Source of the DNA: Paenibacillus hexagrammi
GTDB lineage: Bacteria; Bacillota; Bacilli; Paenibacillales; NBRC-103111
Direction of reading: 5' to 3'
Assembly (NCBI RefSeq): GCF_021513275.1
Contig: NZ_CP090978.1
Location: 5,116,001-5,180,000 of the forward strand
DNA length: 64,000 bases
Below are positions 54,705-64,000 of this stretch, piece by piece; the first letter of the stretch is position 1, and the number at the start of each line of letters is the position of its first letter. The position numbers and the translations under genes were made by a program. The notes beneath the pieces were generated by a model. The model had not been told where the DNA came from, made no database searches, and saw only the letters and a list, made by a program, of their open reading frames with translations.

Positions 54705-56156
54705 ATGCGTCTACCAAGAACCCCTAACAGGTTCCGTACAGGATTCCTTCAATGTCTGTTCTGTACGGTCCTGATATCCGTATCGGTCCCATTTCAAGCC
54801 TCCGCTCAGGAAAGCGTCAACACGCACTCAGCCACCATTCCCTATAACGGTAAAGTCTTCAGCGCCAATTGGGTTTCCGTCGACCTAAGCGATCCTTACT
54901 TGCGCATTAGACCCGTCATAGCTTCAGACGGCATTGGGCATGTTGAGTCCTTCAGCTCCATGATGGAGCGCAGCCATGCTGTCGCCGGCATTAACGGTAC
55001 CTTCTTCGATGCCTATGAAAAAGATGCATCAATCCGCTATCCGAATGGGCTTTTGATCGGCTCAGGCAGTATACTCCACTCCGGCAGCAATGCTTCCCTG
55101 CTTGTGCTCGCTGACCATACTGCACACTTAGAGAATGTTGAGACCCAGCAGCAAATCAGCGTAAACCACGAGGAAAGCACGTACCGTTTTACAGCATGGG
55201 GAATCAACAAATACTACGGAGATTCCGTAGATGATCAAGTTGTGTGGTATACCCGTTCCTTTGGCACTCAAGTTCCCTATACGAATTCTGTTAAAGTTGT
55301 CATTGAAAACAACGTGGTCACCGCAATTACAGAGGACCCTGTAACGATCCCGGAAGACGGACAAGTCTGCTTGATCGGCCACAGTGCCAACAACCAGACC
55401 TACGTCCTGCCCAATATTCATATCGGGGATACGATGAGCATGGAAGCATCTCTTTCCGGTACCGATCTATTGCCAATGGTCGATGCTGCAGTTGGTGCTG
55501 GACCTAGACTGCTAAGTGATGGAAACATCGACATCGATTACACCCGTGATGGCTTTACGGACCCGAAAATCACCACTCAAGCGAACGCTCGCAGCTTTAT
55601 CGGCGTTGACGCATCCGGTCAGCTGCTCATGGGCACCGTATCATCAGCCACTATTTCGGATATGGCCCATGTTTTACAGCAGTTAGGCATCACAGACGCC
55701 ATGAACTTAGATGGAGGCGCAAGCTCAGCGTTGTATGCGCGAGGCACGATCATTACTTCACCTGGAAGGGAGCTCAGCAACGCTCTTGTTGTGGAAAGAT
55801 TGCAGAATCCACAAATTCAATTAACCGTGAATGGACAGTTTGTGCAAGAATTTCGAGGATACTTAACGGAAGAAACCAGCATGGTTCCCATGCGGGGAAT
55901 TCTCGAGAGAATTGGTGCGAAGTTTGAATGGGACGGAACTGCACGCGAACTGACTGTACAATATGGTACGAACCATATCCGGCTGCATCCCGATGATCGG
56001 ATCATGCTTTGGAATGGTAACAAAGTCGTACTGCCTGCAGCTCCTGAAATCGTAGAGGGACATATCTATATGCCTCTTCGGGCAGTCATAGAATCACTTG
56101 GTGGAAAAGTAACATGGGATTCTCAGCTATACCGGGCTTCACTTACCTTTCCTTAA
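54705..56156 (+). CDS. Secreted phosphodiester-glycosidase-like protein with copper-amine-oxidase-N-like domain
   Basis: A 483-residue exported protein. Signal peptide at residues 1-37 (ends near FQASA). The NAGPA-type (phosphodiester glycosidase) domain covers about 45-390: HAVAGINGTFFDAYEKDASI, then AVGAGPRLLSDG and AMNLDGGASSALYARG. The last about 95 residues form a copper-amine-oxidase-N-like domain (VPMRGILERIGAKFEWDGTA; MPLRAVIESLGGKVTW), thought to bind the cell wall. The ATG at 54705 follows GAAAGGA. The substrate may be a wall polymer with a sugar phosphodiester. It overlaps the convergent gene by 4 bases. Confidence 0.87.
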   Translation: MRLPRTPNRFRTGFLQCLFCTVLISVSVPFQASAQESVNTHSATIPYNGKVFSANWVSVDLSDPYLRIRPVIASDGIGHVESFSSMMERSHAVAGINGTFFDAYEKDASIRYPNGLLIGSGSILHSGSNASLLVLADHTAHLENVETQQQISVNHEESTYRFTAWGINKYYGDSVDDQVVWYTRSFGTQVPYTNSVKVVIENNVVTAITEDPVTIPEDGQVCLIGHSANNQTYVLPNIHIGDTMSMEASLSGTDLLPMVDAAVGAGPRLLSDGNIDIDYTRDGFTDPKITTQANARSFIGVDASGQLLMGTVSSATISDMAHVLQQLGITDAMNLDGGASSALYARGTIITSPGRELSNALVVERLQNPQIQLTVNGQFVQEFRGYLTEETSMVPMRGILERIGAKFEWDGTARELTVQYGTNHIRLHPDDRIMLWNGNKVVLPAAPEIVEGHIYMPLRAVIESLGGKVTWDSQLYRASLTFP

Positions 56157-56812
56157 TGAATGCGATTCATACGAACAACCCTGTAAAACAGTTGACCGCT
56201 CACTTGCTGCTCGACTTCCAGGTATCCTTCTGCGTGTACGTAATCTCCGGTCATATAATTGGTTGCCGCCGAAGAAGAACTATGCGTCAGAAACAGCATC
56301 GCGGCTTTTTCATTACCAATGACAAAGCCCGTCTGTTCTCTTACTTGAAACTTATCAAGGACAACACCATAATGAGACCTTGCAATATGATGGAAGCGCC
56401 AGCCTCCATCTTCTTTATGTAAAAAATACAACACCCTGTTTTTCACATTGCCGCTGTATTCTCTGGTCACGCCAACCAGGCACACATCGCTGTCGACCAT
56501 TAGAAACTCATCAATTTCATAATGCTTTAGCCGCAGTCTCTGCATATTATTGTAGTGGAGATACGTCTCCATTTCCTCAACAGTGCTTTGATCCATAGGC
56601 TCCTGCTTCGTGGCGTAAAACACTTCTTTTATAAAAGTATCCGTCTGAAGATTACGGGCACCTTGAAAATTATCATAAGTGCAAAAGAAATGTTGGATTA
56701 CTTCCTGAATTTCTCCGGGTATGGATACGCCGCTTGAGATAGCCTGCTTTCTATTCTTTGAAACCGCTTCTCTTTTTTTAAATAGCCATTGCTTCCAAAC
56801 ACCAGCTAGCAT
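56153..56812 (-). CDS. Hypothetical protein
   Basis: A 219-residue soluble protein without a signal. The start is basic (KQWLFKKREAVSKNRKQ). The middle (VEEMETYLHYNNMQRLRLKH) is helical. The later part (CLVGVTREYSGNVKNRVLYF; GWRFHHIARSHYG) suggests an NTF2-like beta sheet. I do not recognise a named family. It overlaps the secreted-enzyme gene at its end by 4 bases. Confidence 0.65.
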   Translation of the reverse strand: MLAGVWKQWLFKKREAVSKNRKQAISSGVSIPGEIQEVIQHFFCTYDNFQGARNLQTDTFIKEVFYATKQEPMDQSTVEEMETYLHYNNMQRLRLKHYEIDEFLMVDSDVCLVGVTREYSGNVKNRVLYFLHKEDGGWRFHHIARSHYGVVLDKFQVREQTGFVIGNEKAAMLFLTHSSSSAATNYMTGDYVHAEGYLEVEQQVSGQLFYRVVRMNRIH

Positions 56813-56908
56813 GCTAATTGCCTTTCACCCGCTTCCTCTGACTCCGGACATCACTTCATTATAGGCGAAAATGAATAAAAATTCGATATATAACTTGATA
56901 TTTTTGCA

Positions 56909-56968
56909 TAAAAAAGAAACATTCGCTCCGTAAACCGCAATTTTGCGGCTTGATGAGAACGAATGCTC
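56909..56968 (-). terminator. Terminator after the NlpC/P60 gene
   Basis: On the minus strand an outer GCATTCGTT/GCGAATG pairing surrounds an inner CCGCAAAATTGCGG hairpin, followed by TTTCTTTTTTATG. It starts about 20 bases after the stop codon. Confidence 0.75.
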
Positions 56969-56988
56969 CCTTTTTGAGTATGTATCCC

Positions 56989-57861
56989 TTAAATTACGCG
57001 CTTGGCTCCCACATAACGTGAGCTCCAATAACGATTTGTCAGACTTTCTACAGCAACGCCTCTGGAAGTAGTAGCTGATATGAATTCATCATTACCCAAA
57101 TAAATTCCAACATGATTGACAATACCTGAAGCAAAGAAGACCAAATCTCCTACTTTCAAATCGGTAACTCTTACTCCGGATTGGTCGTACATTTGGACTG
57201 AAGTTCTAGGCAGCTCAACACCCTTGGCATTATAGACAAAGTTAACAAACCCAGAACAGTCGAAACCACTTGGAGTCGTTCCTCCCCATACATAAGGTAC
57301 ACCTAAGTAACTGTCCGCCATTTGCACAATTTGGTCCGATAACGGTGGCTCCGCTGGCGCGGGAGGTGGTGCGATCCAAGCCGGTTGATGCGATTTGCCG
57401 TCCGCGTTGACAATGGCAATTTGATTCGACTCGTTCCAATCAATAGGTGATCCAAACGTCTCGCTAATGAAACGCAGCGGCACATACGTACTCCCCTGAA
57501 TAAGAGTTGGACTGCTTGCCATACTAATTTTCTTGCTTCCCACTAAAGCTTGCTGCTGATCGGTTTTGAGCGACACAACCTGATCTCTGGTTAACAGAGA
57601 AACCGCAATCTCATCTCCCTGCTGAGCCCATTTAACTTCATAACCCAGCTTCTCAGATACAGCCCTGAGGGGAACTTGCAGTACCCCTTTCGAGTCTATG
57701 AACGGCTGAGCTTCCGCGAACTGGACAATTTCATCATTAATCTGAACTTTAACAGGAATAGGTTGAGCTGCCTCTGCTTGACCTGAAAATCCAACACTGC
57801 TGGTAACCGCCGCGCATAACAAAGTGGATACTCCCATAACACCTTTCATTGACAATCTCAA
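56989..57861 (-). CDS. NlpC/P60 cell-wall hydrolase with copper-amine-oxidase-N-like domain
   Basis: A 290-residue exported endopeptidase. Signal peptide residues 1-32 (AEA). A copper-amine-oxidase-N-like domain covers about 35-150 (VPLRAVSEKLGYEVKWA; VPLRFISETFGSPIDW). A Pro-rich linker follows, then the NlpC/P60 domain with catalytic Cys in GFDCSGFVNFVY and His in GIVNHVGIYLG. All catalytic residues are visible. The TTG at 57861 follows GGGAGG. A c-di-AMP riboswitch lies directly upstream, so expression should fall when c-di-AMP is high. Confidence 0.93.
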   Translation of the reverse strand: MRLSMKGVMGVSTLLCAAVTSSVGFSGQAEAAQPIPVKVQINDEIVQFAEAQPFIDSKGVLQVPLRAVSEKLGYEVKWAQQGDEIAVSLLTRDQVVSLKTDQQQALVGSKKISMASSPTLIQGSTYVPLRFISETFGSPIDWNESNQIAIVNADGKSHQPAWIAPPPAPAEPPLSDQIVQMADSYLGVPYVWGGTTPSGFDCSGFVNFVYNAKGVELPRTSVQMYDQSGVRVTDLKVGDLVFFASGIVNHVGIYLGNDEFISATTSRGVAVESLTNRYWSSRYVGAKRVI

Positions 57862-57877
57862 AACCCATGTCCTCCCT

Positions 57878-58066
57878 GAGCCTCCGAGGTTAGTTGACGG
57901 GTTCGGGAAGAGGTATTCCCTTGGCTGTTACACAGGTGACTTACAAAACATAATGTACTTGATACACTTCAAGCAAATAGAGCACTTAGAGCACCTGTGA
58001 TCCTGCCATTCACCCCATTGTTAAGAAAGAATCCCCCGTACAGGAGCTTATGTTGCTCCCTGATTC
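57878..58066 (-). ncRNA. c-di-AMP riboswitch (ydaO/yuaA type)
   Basis: The minus strand contains the conserved ydaO-type blocks in order: ACGGGGGA (near 58033-58040), ATGGGGTGAAT (near 58008), CCAAGGGAATAC (near 57918) and CCCGAACCCGTCAACTAACC (57891-57910). Spacing and order match the class. A GGAGGCTCAGGGAGG run then leads to the TTG start of the NlpC/P60 gene. This class turns genes off when c-di-AMP binds and commonly controls wall hydrolases. The exact ends are approximate. Confidence 0.88.
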
Positions 58067-58235
58067 GGCATTTTTTACTGTCATAGACTATCATAGATTT
58101 CGTAGAAAGATCAATTTTTGTGTCGTAGTAATAGTTTCCATGTCGAAAATTTGGGGTTGCCCGTCCCTTTTATGCCTAGTCAAAGCCTTATTAAATGATT
58201 TTAATAAAATGCGATTATAAACATAAACATCAAAA
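58067..58235. other. Intergenic, no gene seen
   Basis: About 170 AT-rich bases between the riboswitch leader and the terminator of the tRNA cluster. It should hold the promoter of the NlpC/P60 transcript; I cannot define it with confidence. Confidence 0.5.
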
Positions 58236-58264
58236 ATTGAAAAAAGACCACAAATTGTGGTCTT
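58236..58264 (-). terminator. Terminator of the four-tRNA cluster
   Basis: AAGACCACA (58244-58252) pairs exactly with TGTGGTCTT (58256-58264). On the minus strand TTTTTTC follows (58236-58243). It lies 12 bases after the last tRNA. Confidence 0.88.
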
Positions 58265-58275
58265 CTCATTAGATA

Positions 58276-58346
58276 AGCGGGTGATGGGAATCGAACCCAC
58301 GCTACCAGCTTGGAAGGCTGGAGTTCTACCATTGAACTACACCCGC
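58276..58346 (-). tRNA. tRNA-Gly (anticodon TCC)
   Basis: A 71-base cloverleaf with acceptor GCGGGTG/CACCCGC, anticodon loop CTTCCAA in the stem CCAGC/GCTGG, and T-loop GTTCGATTC. CCA is not encoded. Last gene of the four-tRNA cluster. Confidence 0.93.
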
Positions 58347-58353
58347 GTGTATA

Positions 58354-58427
58354 TCGGGACGACACGATTTGAACATGCGACCCCCTGCTCCCAAAGCAGG
58401 TGCTCTACCAAGCTGAGCTACGTCCCG
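58354..58427 (-). tRNA. tRNA-Pro (anticodon TGG)
   Basis: A 74-base cloverleaf with acceptor CGGGACG/CGTCCCG, anticodon loop TTTGGGA-type giving TGG, and T-loop GTTCAAATC. Discriminator A; CCA is not encoded. Confidence 0.93.
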
Positions 58428-58449
58428 AAATCAATATTCACTTGAATGG

Positions 58450-58523
58450 CGTGCCCTGAGAGATTCGAACTCCCGACCTTTTGATTCGTAGTCAAACGCT
58501 CTATCCGGCTGAGCTAAGGGCAC
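58450..58523 (-). tRNA. tRNA-Arg (anticodon ACG)
   Basis: A 74-base cloverleaf with acceptor GTGCCCT/AGGGCAC, anticodon stem TTTGA/TCAAA around CTACGAA, and T-loop GTTCGAATC. The A34 should become inosine. Discriminator G; CCA is not encoded. Confidence 0.93.
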
Positions 58524-58529
58524 TTATGG

Positions 58530-58601
58530 AGCGGAAGACGGGATTCGAACCCGCGACCCTCGCCTTGGCAAGGCGATGCTCTACCCCTGAGCCACTTCCG
58601 C
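58530..58601 (-). tRNA. tRNA-Gly (anticodon GCC)
   Basis: A 72-base cloverleaf with acceptor GCGGAAG/CTTCCGC and anticodon loop TTGCCAA in the stem TCGCC/GGCGA. First gene of the cluster; CCA is not encoded. Confidence 0.93.
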
Positions 58602-58653
58602 AAGACCTAATTGCATGTCCCTCACTAATATTTCTTCAGAGGCGACAAGGAAT

Positions 58654-58682
58654 AATATATCAGGTATTTAGAAAAAAAGCAA
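58654..58682 (-). promoter_or_regulatory. Promoter of the four-tRNA cluster
   Basis: On the minus strand TTGCTT (58677-58682) and TATATT (58654-58659) are separated by exactly 17 bases. The -10 box is 52 bases before tRNA-Gly(GCC). The spacing and position fit a sigma-A promoter. Confidence 0.65.
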
Positions 58683-58721
58683 ATGTTTTTTTATTTATTT
58701 TGGAGGCTCCCTATAAGAAGG

Positions 58722-58763
58722 AAAGCCTACTCAGCAACATGTAGTAAGCTTGGAGTAGGCTTT
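58722..58763 (-). terminator. Terminator after the ferritin gene
   Basis: AAAGCCTACTC (58722-58732) pairs exactly with GAGTAGGCTTT (58753-58763). It lies 22 bases after the ferritin stop. Confidence 0.85.
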
Positions 58764-58785
58764 GTTTATATGATACATAAGACGA

Positions 58786-59295
58786 TTATTCTCCAGTCGG
58801 AGGCGTGAAGGTTCTTTGCGCAAATTCGGCATCAAGCATAAAGAAGGCATTGCTGTCTTGATCGATCCGCTTAAGCTTATTAATTATGCTGTCAAACATT
58901 GCTTCTTCTTCTACCTGCTCGTCAATAAACCATTTCAAGAATTGCATAGTTGCATGCTCGCGGTCATTTAAAGCCAGATCAGATAAATGATATATTCTTC
59001 TGGTTACTTCCTGCTCATGTTTAAAGGCATGTTCAAATGCATCCAAAATGGATTTATAGTTGTTTACAGGTGTCTCCATACCAGCTAGGGTTACCTTTTT
59101 TCCGCGATCATTTATAAATTTAAACATCTTCATAGCATGGAAACGTTCTTCTTCAGCTTGTACAATAAAAAAGTTTGAGAAGCCATCTAGGCTCTCAGCA
59201 GCGCAATAACCGGCAATGGCCATATAGACGTGCGCAGAGTAGAATTCATAGTTCATTTGTTCATTTAAAGCTTCTGTAAGCGTATCGTTTAACAT
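58786..59295 (-). CDS. ftnA: Ferritin
   Basis: A 169-residue non-haem ferritin that stores iron as a 24-subunit shell. Ferroxidase ligands are visible: Glu17 (MNYEFYSAH), Glu50 and His53 (EEERFHAMKMF), and later Glu in HEQEVTRRIYHL and WFIDEQVEEEA. The length is normal. The ATG at 59295 follows AAAGGG. It neighbours a Fur-controlled gene, which fits a role in iron balance. No clear Fur box is seen in its own upstream region. Confidence 0.93.
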   Translation of the reverse strand: MLNDTLTEALNEQMNYEFYSAHVYMAIAGYCAAESLDGFSNFFIVQAEEERFHAMKMFKFINDRGKKVTLAGMETPVNNYKSILDAFEHAFKHEQEVTRRIYHLSDLALNDREHATMQFLKWFIDEQVEEEAMFDSIINKLKRIDQDSNAFFMLDAEFAQRTFTPPTGE

Positions 59296-59408
59296 TTCTG
59301 CACGCCCTTTCTATTTGGTTATCGTTAGTCAAAATCCCATACATACAAGATTACCAGAACTGCCCCTAGAAATACAAACGAATTCAATAACCTTCAGCCT
59401 GTGCAAGC

Positions 59409-59660
59409 TTACACCATTACTTTTTCCGCTCTTGAATCCGCAATAATTTGCTTTAACTGAGCGTATAAGAGATGGGGAGATGCTGCGCACAGCAGTTCCT
59501 TTTTACCGAGCATAGCGATGCATTCCTTCTTGCAATGCTTGCAGTTGCCTAAGCAATCTTTCTTCTTTTGTTTCAGGTCAGGATACTCGTCTTTTAACGA
59601 TTTATATATTTGCTTGGAACCAAATTTCTCGTTTCTACAGCAGTATTTAATCGTCTTCAT
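59409..59660 (-). CDS. DUF1450 (YuzB-like) Cys-rich protein
   Basis: A protein of about 83 residues starting MKTIKYCCRNEKFGSKQIYK. Cysteines occur in pairs (CC near residue 7, then CLGNCKHCKKEC), suggesting metal or Fe-S binding. The C-terminus is ASPHLLYAQLKQIIADSRAE. The ATG at 59660 follows GGGGAG; an upstream in-frame ATG at 59684 overlaps that region. The promoter holds a perfect Fur box in its spacer, so the gene should be switched on by iron limitation. It may act in Fe-S or iron handling. Confidence 0.82.
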   Translation of the reverse strand: MKTIKYCCRNEKFGSKQIYKSLKDEYPDLKQKKKDCLGNCKHCKKECIAMLGKKELLCAASPHLLYAQLKQIIADSRAEKVMV

Positions 59661-59702
59661 GTCATGTTCACTCCCCGTGCTCAACTTGACATCTTATCAT
59701 CC

Positions 59703-59731
59703 ATAATATTGATAATAATTATCATTGTCAA
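59703..59731 (-). promoter_or_regulatory. Sigma-A promoter of the DUF1450 gene
   Basis: On the minus strand TTGACA (59726-59731) and TATTAT (59703-59708) are separated by exactly 17 bases. The -35 box is a perfect consensus. The start codon lies 43 bases downstream of the -10 box. Confidence 0.85.
59710..59724. promoter_or_regulatory. Fur box, perfect 7-1-7 site
   Basis: TGATAAT-A-ATTATCA is an exact match to the 7-1-7 Fur consensus. It fills the spacer of the DUF1450 promoter, so bound Fur would block RNA polymerase directly. Confidence 0.9.
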
Positions 59732-59832
59732 ACATAAAATGAAAGGGCTTGACCAAGACTCGGTCTCTGGCTTTAAAAAGGGGCAGCCCTAACGTTTTAG
59801 TTCGGTGGAAAAGTTAAACACTCTTACATGTT

Positions 59833-59883
59833 AAAAAAAGAGAGCGTTCAATAGCCATAGGCTGTTAAACACTCTCTTTTTTT
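59833..59883 (-). terminator. Terminator of the rRNA/tRNA operon
   Basis: AAAAAAAGAGAG pairs with CTCTCTTTTTTT, with an inner GTT...TAGCC/GGCT...AAC pairing. It lies 6 bases after tRNA-Leu on the minus strand and ends the ribosomal operon. Confidence 0.88.
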
Positions 59884-59889
59884 ACTTGA

Positions 59890-59974
<85 letters not shown>

Positions 59975-59981
59975 ATAGCAA

Positions 59982-60057
59982 TGGTGAGCCATGTAGGACT
60001 CGAACCTACGACACCCTGATTAAAAGTCAGGTGCTCTACCAACTGAGCTAATGGCTC
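59982..60057 (-). tRNA. tRNA-Lys (anticodon TTT)
   Basis: A 76-base tRNA including encoded CCA. Acceptor GAGCCAT/ATGGCTC, anticodon stem CCTGA/TCAGG around CTTTTAA. Confidence 0.93.
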
Positions 60058-60072
60058 TAATAAAGTTGTAAA

Positions 60073-60149
60073 TGGCGGAGCCGACGGGATTCGAACCCGC
60101 GGTCTCCTGCGTGACAGGCAGGCATGTTAGGCCTCTACACCACGGCTCC
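60073..60149 (-). tRNA. tRNA-Asp (anticodon GTC)
   Basis: A 77-base tRNA including encoded CCA. Acceptor GGAGCCG/CGGCTCC, anticodon loop CTGTCAC in the stem CCTGC/GCAGG. Confidence 0.93.
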
Positions 60150-60176
60150 ACACTAAGTTACCTCGCTATTGGAGGT

Positions 60177-60253
<77 letters not shown>

Positions 60254-60296
60254 TCGTTATTACCTATTCGCTTCCTACTACTAGATAGGAAATTTA

Positions 60297-60372
60297 TGGT
60301 GGAGGCTGACGGGATCGAACCGCCGACCCTCTGCTTGTAAGGCAGATGCTCTCCCAGCTGAGCTAAGCCTCC
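60297..60372 (-). tRNA. tRNA-Val (anticodon TAC)
   Basis: A 76-base tRNA including encoded CCA. Acceptor GGAGGCT/AGCCTCC, anticodon loop CTTACAA in the stem TCTGC/GCAGA. Confidence 0.93.
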
Positions 60373-60395
60373 ATGAATCATCTTTTAGCGTCCAT

Positions 60396-60438
60396 GCAAA
60401 GTGATAAGATCTAGCCTTTTGAGCTCACATCACTTTGT
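60396..60438. repeat. Hairpin between tRNA-Glu and tRNA-Val
   Basis: GCAAAGTGAT (60396-60405) pairs with ATCACTTTGT (60429-60438). The same GCAAAGT/ACTTTGTGGG words recur in the hairpin between 23S and 5S at 60871-60924, so this is probably a repeated spacer element of the operon. Confidence 0.65.
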
Positions 60439-60447
60439 GGGTATTAA

Positions 60448-60522
60448 TGGTGACCCGTAGGGGATTCGAACCCCTGTTACCTCCGTGAAAGGGAGGTGTC
60501 TTAACCCCTTGACCAACGGGCC
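60448..60522 (-). tRNA. tRNA-Glu (anticodon TTC)
   Basis: A 75-base tRNA including encoded CCA. Acceptor GGCCCGT/ACGGGTC, anticodon loop CTTTCAC in the stem CCTCC/GGAGG. Confidence 0.93.
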
Positions 60523-60528
60523 TTAATG

Positions 60529-60604
60529 TGGCTCCCCGAACAGGACTCGAACCTGTGACAACTCGATTAACAGTCGAGTGCTCTACCAACTGAGCTATCA
60601 GGGA
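60529..60604 (-). tRNA. tRNA-Asn (anticodon GTT)
   Basis: A 76-base tRNA including encoded CCA. Acceptor TCCCTGA/TCGGGGA, anticodon loop CTGTTAA in the stem CTCGA/TCGAG. First tRNA after 5S. Confidence 0.93.
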
Positions 60605-60610
60605 AAAATG

Positions 60611-60726
60611 CTTGGCAACGTTCTACTCTCCCAGAACCCTTCGGTTCAAGTACCATTGACGCTGGAGGGCTTAACGGTCGTGTTCGAGATGGGAACGCGT
60701 GGATCCCCTCCGCCATCATCACCAAA
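60611..60726 (-). rRNA. rrf: 5S ribosomal RNA
   Basis: About 116 bases on the minus strand. Conserved parts are visible: TTGGTGATGATGGCGGAGGG at the 5' end, CCCATCTCGAACACGACCGT in loops B and C, and GGGAGAGTAGAACGTTGCCA at the 3' end. It sits between 23S and tRNA-Asn. Confidence 0.95.
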
Positions 60727-60784
60727 CTAAGAGTTTTGCTTCAGCAAAACTGGCTACGAAAGCATAAGCTTTGTTCAAGGTTTA

Positions 60785-60822
60785 TTCCTTGAAAACTAGA
60801 TACGAAACTTACGTAAAGTGTG
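60785..60822 (-). repeat. 23S processing stalk, 3' strand
   Basis: This segment is the inverted counterpart of 63950-63990 (shared CTAGTTTTCAAGGAA and CTTTACG...TTTCG words). In the minus-strand transcript the two flank 23S rRNA and pair into a long stalk, the usual substrate for RNase III-type maturation. Confidence 0.75.
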
Positions 60823-60870
60823 AGTTGTTTGCCCTTTTATCTTAATCTATCGATCTTGACCTTTCGGGGC

Positions 60871-60924
60871 TCCCCGCAAAGTAATCGGAATTCGCTTCGT
60901 CAGCTTCGCGTCACTTTGTGGGGA
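60871..60924. repeat. Hairpin just downstream of 23S
   Basis: TCCCCGCAAAGT (60871-60882) pairs with ACTTTGTGGGGA (60913-60924) with one G-U pair. It resembles the spacer hairpin at 60396-60438. Confidence 0.65.
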
Positions 60925-60930
60925 TTGTTT

Positions 60931-63848
<2,918 letters not shown>

Positions 63849-63949
63849 TTAGATTATTGCGCAGCAATAATTGCTACGTAAGAATCAGCTTTGCTAAAAA
63901 TAACTTTCGACATCTGTTTGACCAGATGTCGAAAAGGATTTCTAAGTTT
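63849..63949 (-). other. 16S-23S spacer, part 1
   Basis: A spacer with a stable hairpin, TTTCGACATCTG/CAGATGTCGAAA, at about 63905-63935. No tRNA gene is seen in this visible part of the spacer. Confidence 0.7.
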
Positions 63950-63990
63950 CACGCTTTACGTTTCGTTTTCGTTATCTAGTTTTCAAGGAA
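63950..63990 (-). repeat. 23S processing stalk, 5' strand
   Basis: Inverted counterpart of 60785-60822. It includes TATCTAGTTTTCAAGGAA (63973-63990), which pairs with the segment beyond the 23S 3' end. Confidence 0.75.
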
Positions 63991-64000
63991 CAACGTTGCA

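Overview
The window looks like chromosomal DNA of a Gram-positive, spore-forming bacterium of the Paenibacillus type. The signs are YesM/YesN-type regulators, an SLH-domain protein, copper-amine-oxidase-N-like domains on secreted enzymes, a YyaC spore protein, a SpoIIM-like protein, strong AGGAGG ribosome-binding sites, and the rRNA and tRNA sequences. I assign the genus by pattern recognition, not by a search.

Layout. 1-1.7 kb: a LysR-type regulator cut by the window edge, divergent from an HPP membrane protein and a cupredoxin. 2.0-4.3 kb: an AT-rich accessory patch where an IS4-type element has split a lipoprotein gene. 5.0-29.9 kb: a large carbohydrate block. It holds a GH4 alpha-galactosidase with an AraC regulator, a YtfQRT/YjfF-type sugar ABC importer with two paralogous binding proteins, a histidine kinase/response regulator/binding-protein sensory operon, three GH43 arabinan-type glycosidases, an AraNPQ-type importer, a chemoreceptor and an HTH regulator. 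30-38.5 kb: small genes, then a conserved but poorly understood envelope cluster (RDD, SpoIIM-like, DUF58, MoxR, DUF4350, DUF4129 and a multi-pass membrane protein). 38.7-57.9 kb: mixed housekeeping and regulatory genes (diguanylate cyclase, ThuA-like, SDR, glyoxalase, LacI regulator, TSUP exporter, topoisomerase III, HAD phosphatase, ABC exporter, YyaC, glycosyltransferase, two secreted enzymes). The last gene, an NlpC/P60 hydrolase, is preceded by a c-di-AMP (ydaO-type) riboswitch. 58.2-64 kb: two tRNA clusters, ferritin, a Fur-controlled DUF1450 gene, and the 3' part of an rRNA operon (23S, 5S, seven tRNAs) read on the minus strand.

How the genes work together. The 12-29 kb block reads as an arabinan or arabinofuranosyl-oligosaccharide utilisation locus. 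Secreted GH43 enzymes cut the polymer, AraNPQ and the YtfQRT-type importer take up products, an intracellular GH43 finishes hydrolysis, and the kinase/regulator/binding-protein trio senses sugar outside the cell.

Sequence quality. At least ten genes carry one apparent single-base deletion, each in a short homopolymer and each restored by adding one base: melA, the YtfQ-like gene, the HTH regulator, the SpoIIM-like gene, DUF58, MoxR, a zinc-ribbon protein, glyoxalase, an ABC exporter and a glycosyltransferase. This pattern points to residual assembly error more than to ten real pseudogenes, so these entries give the reconstructed gene span.
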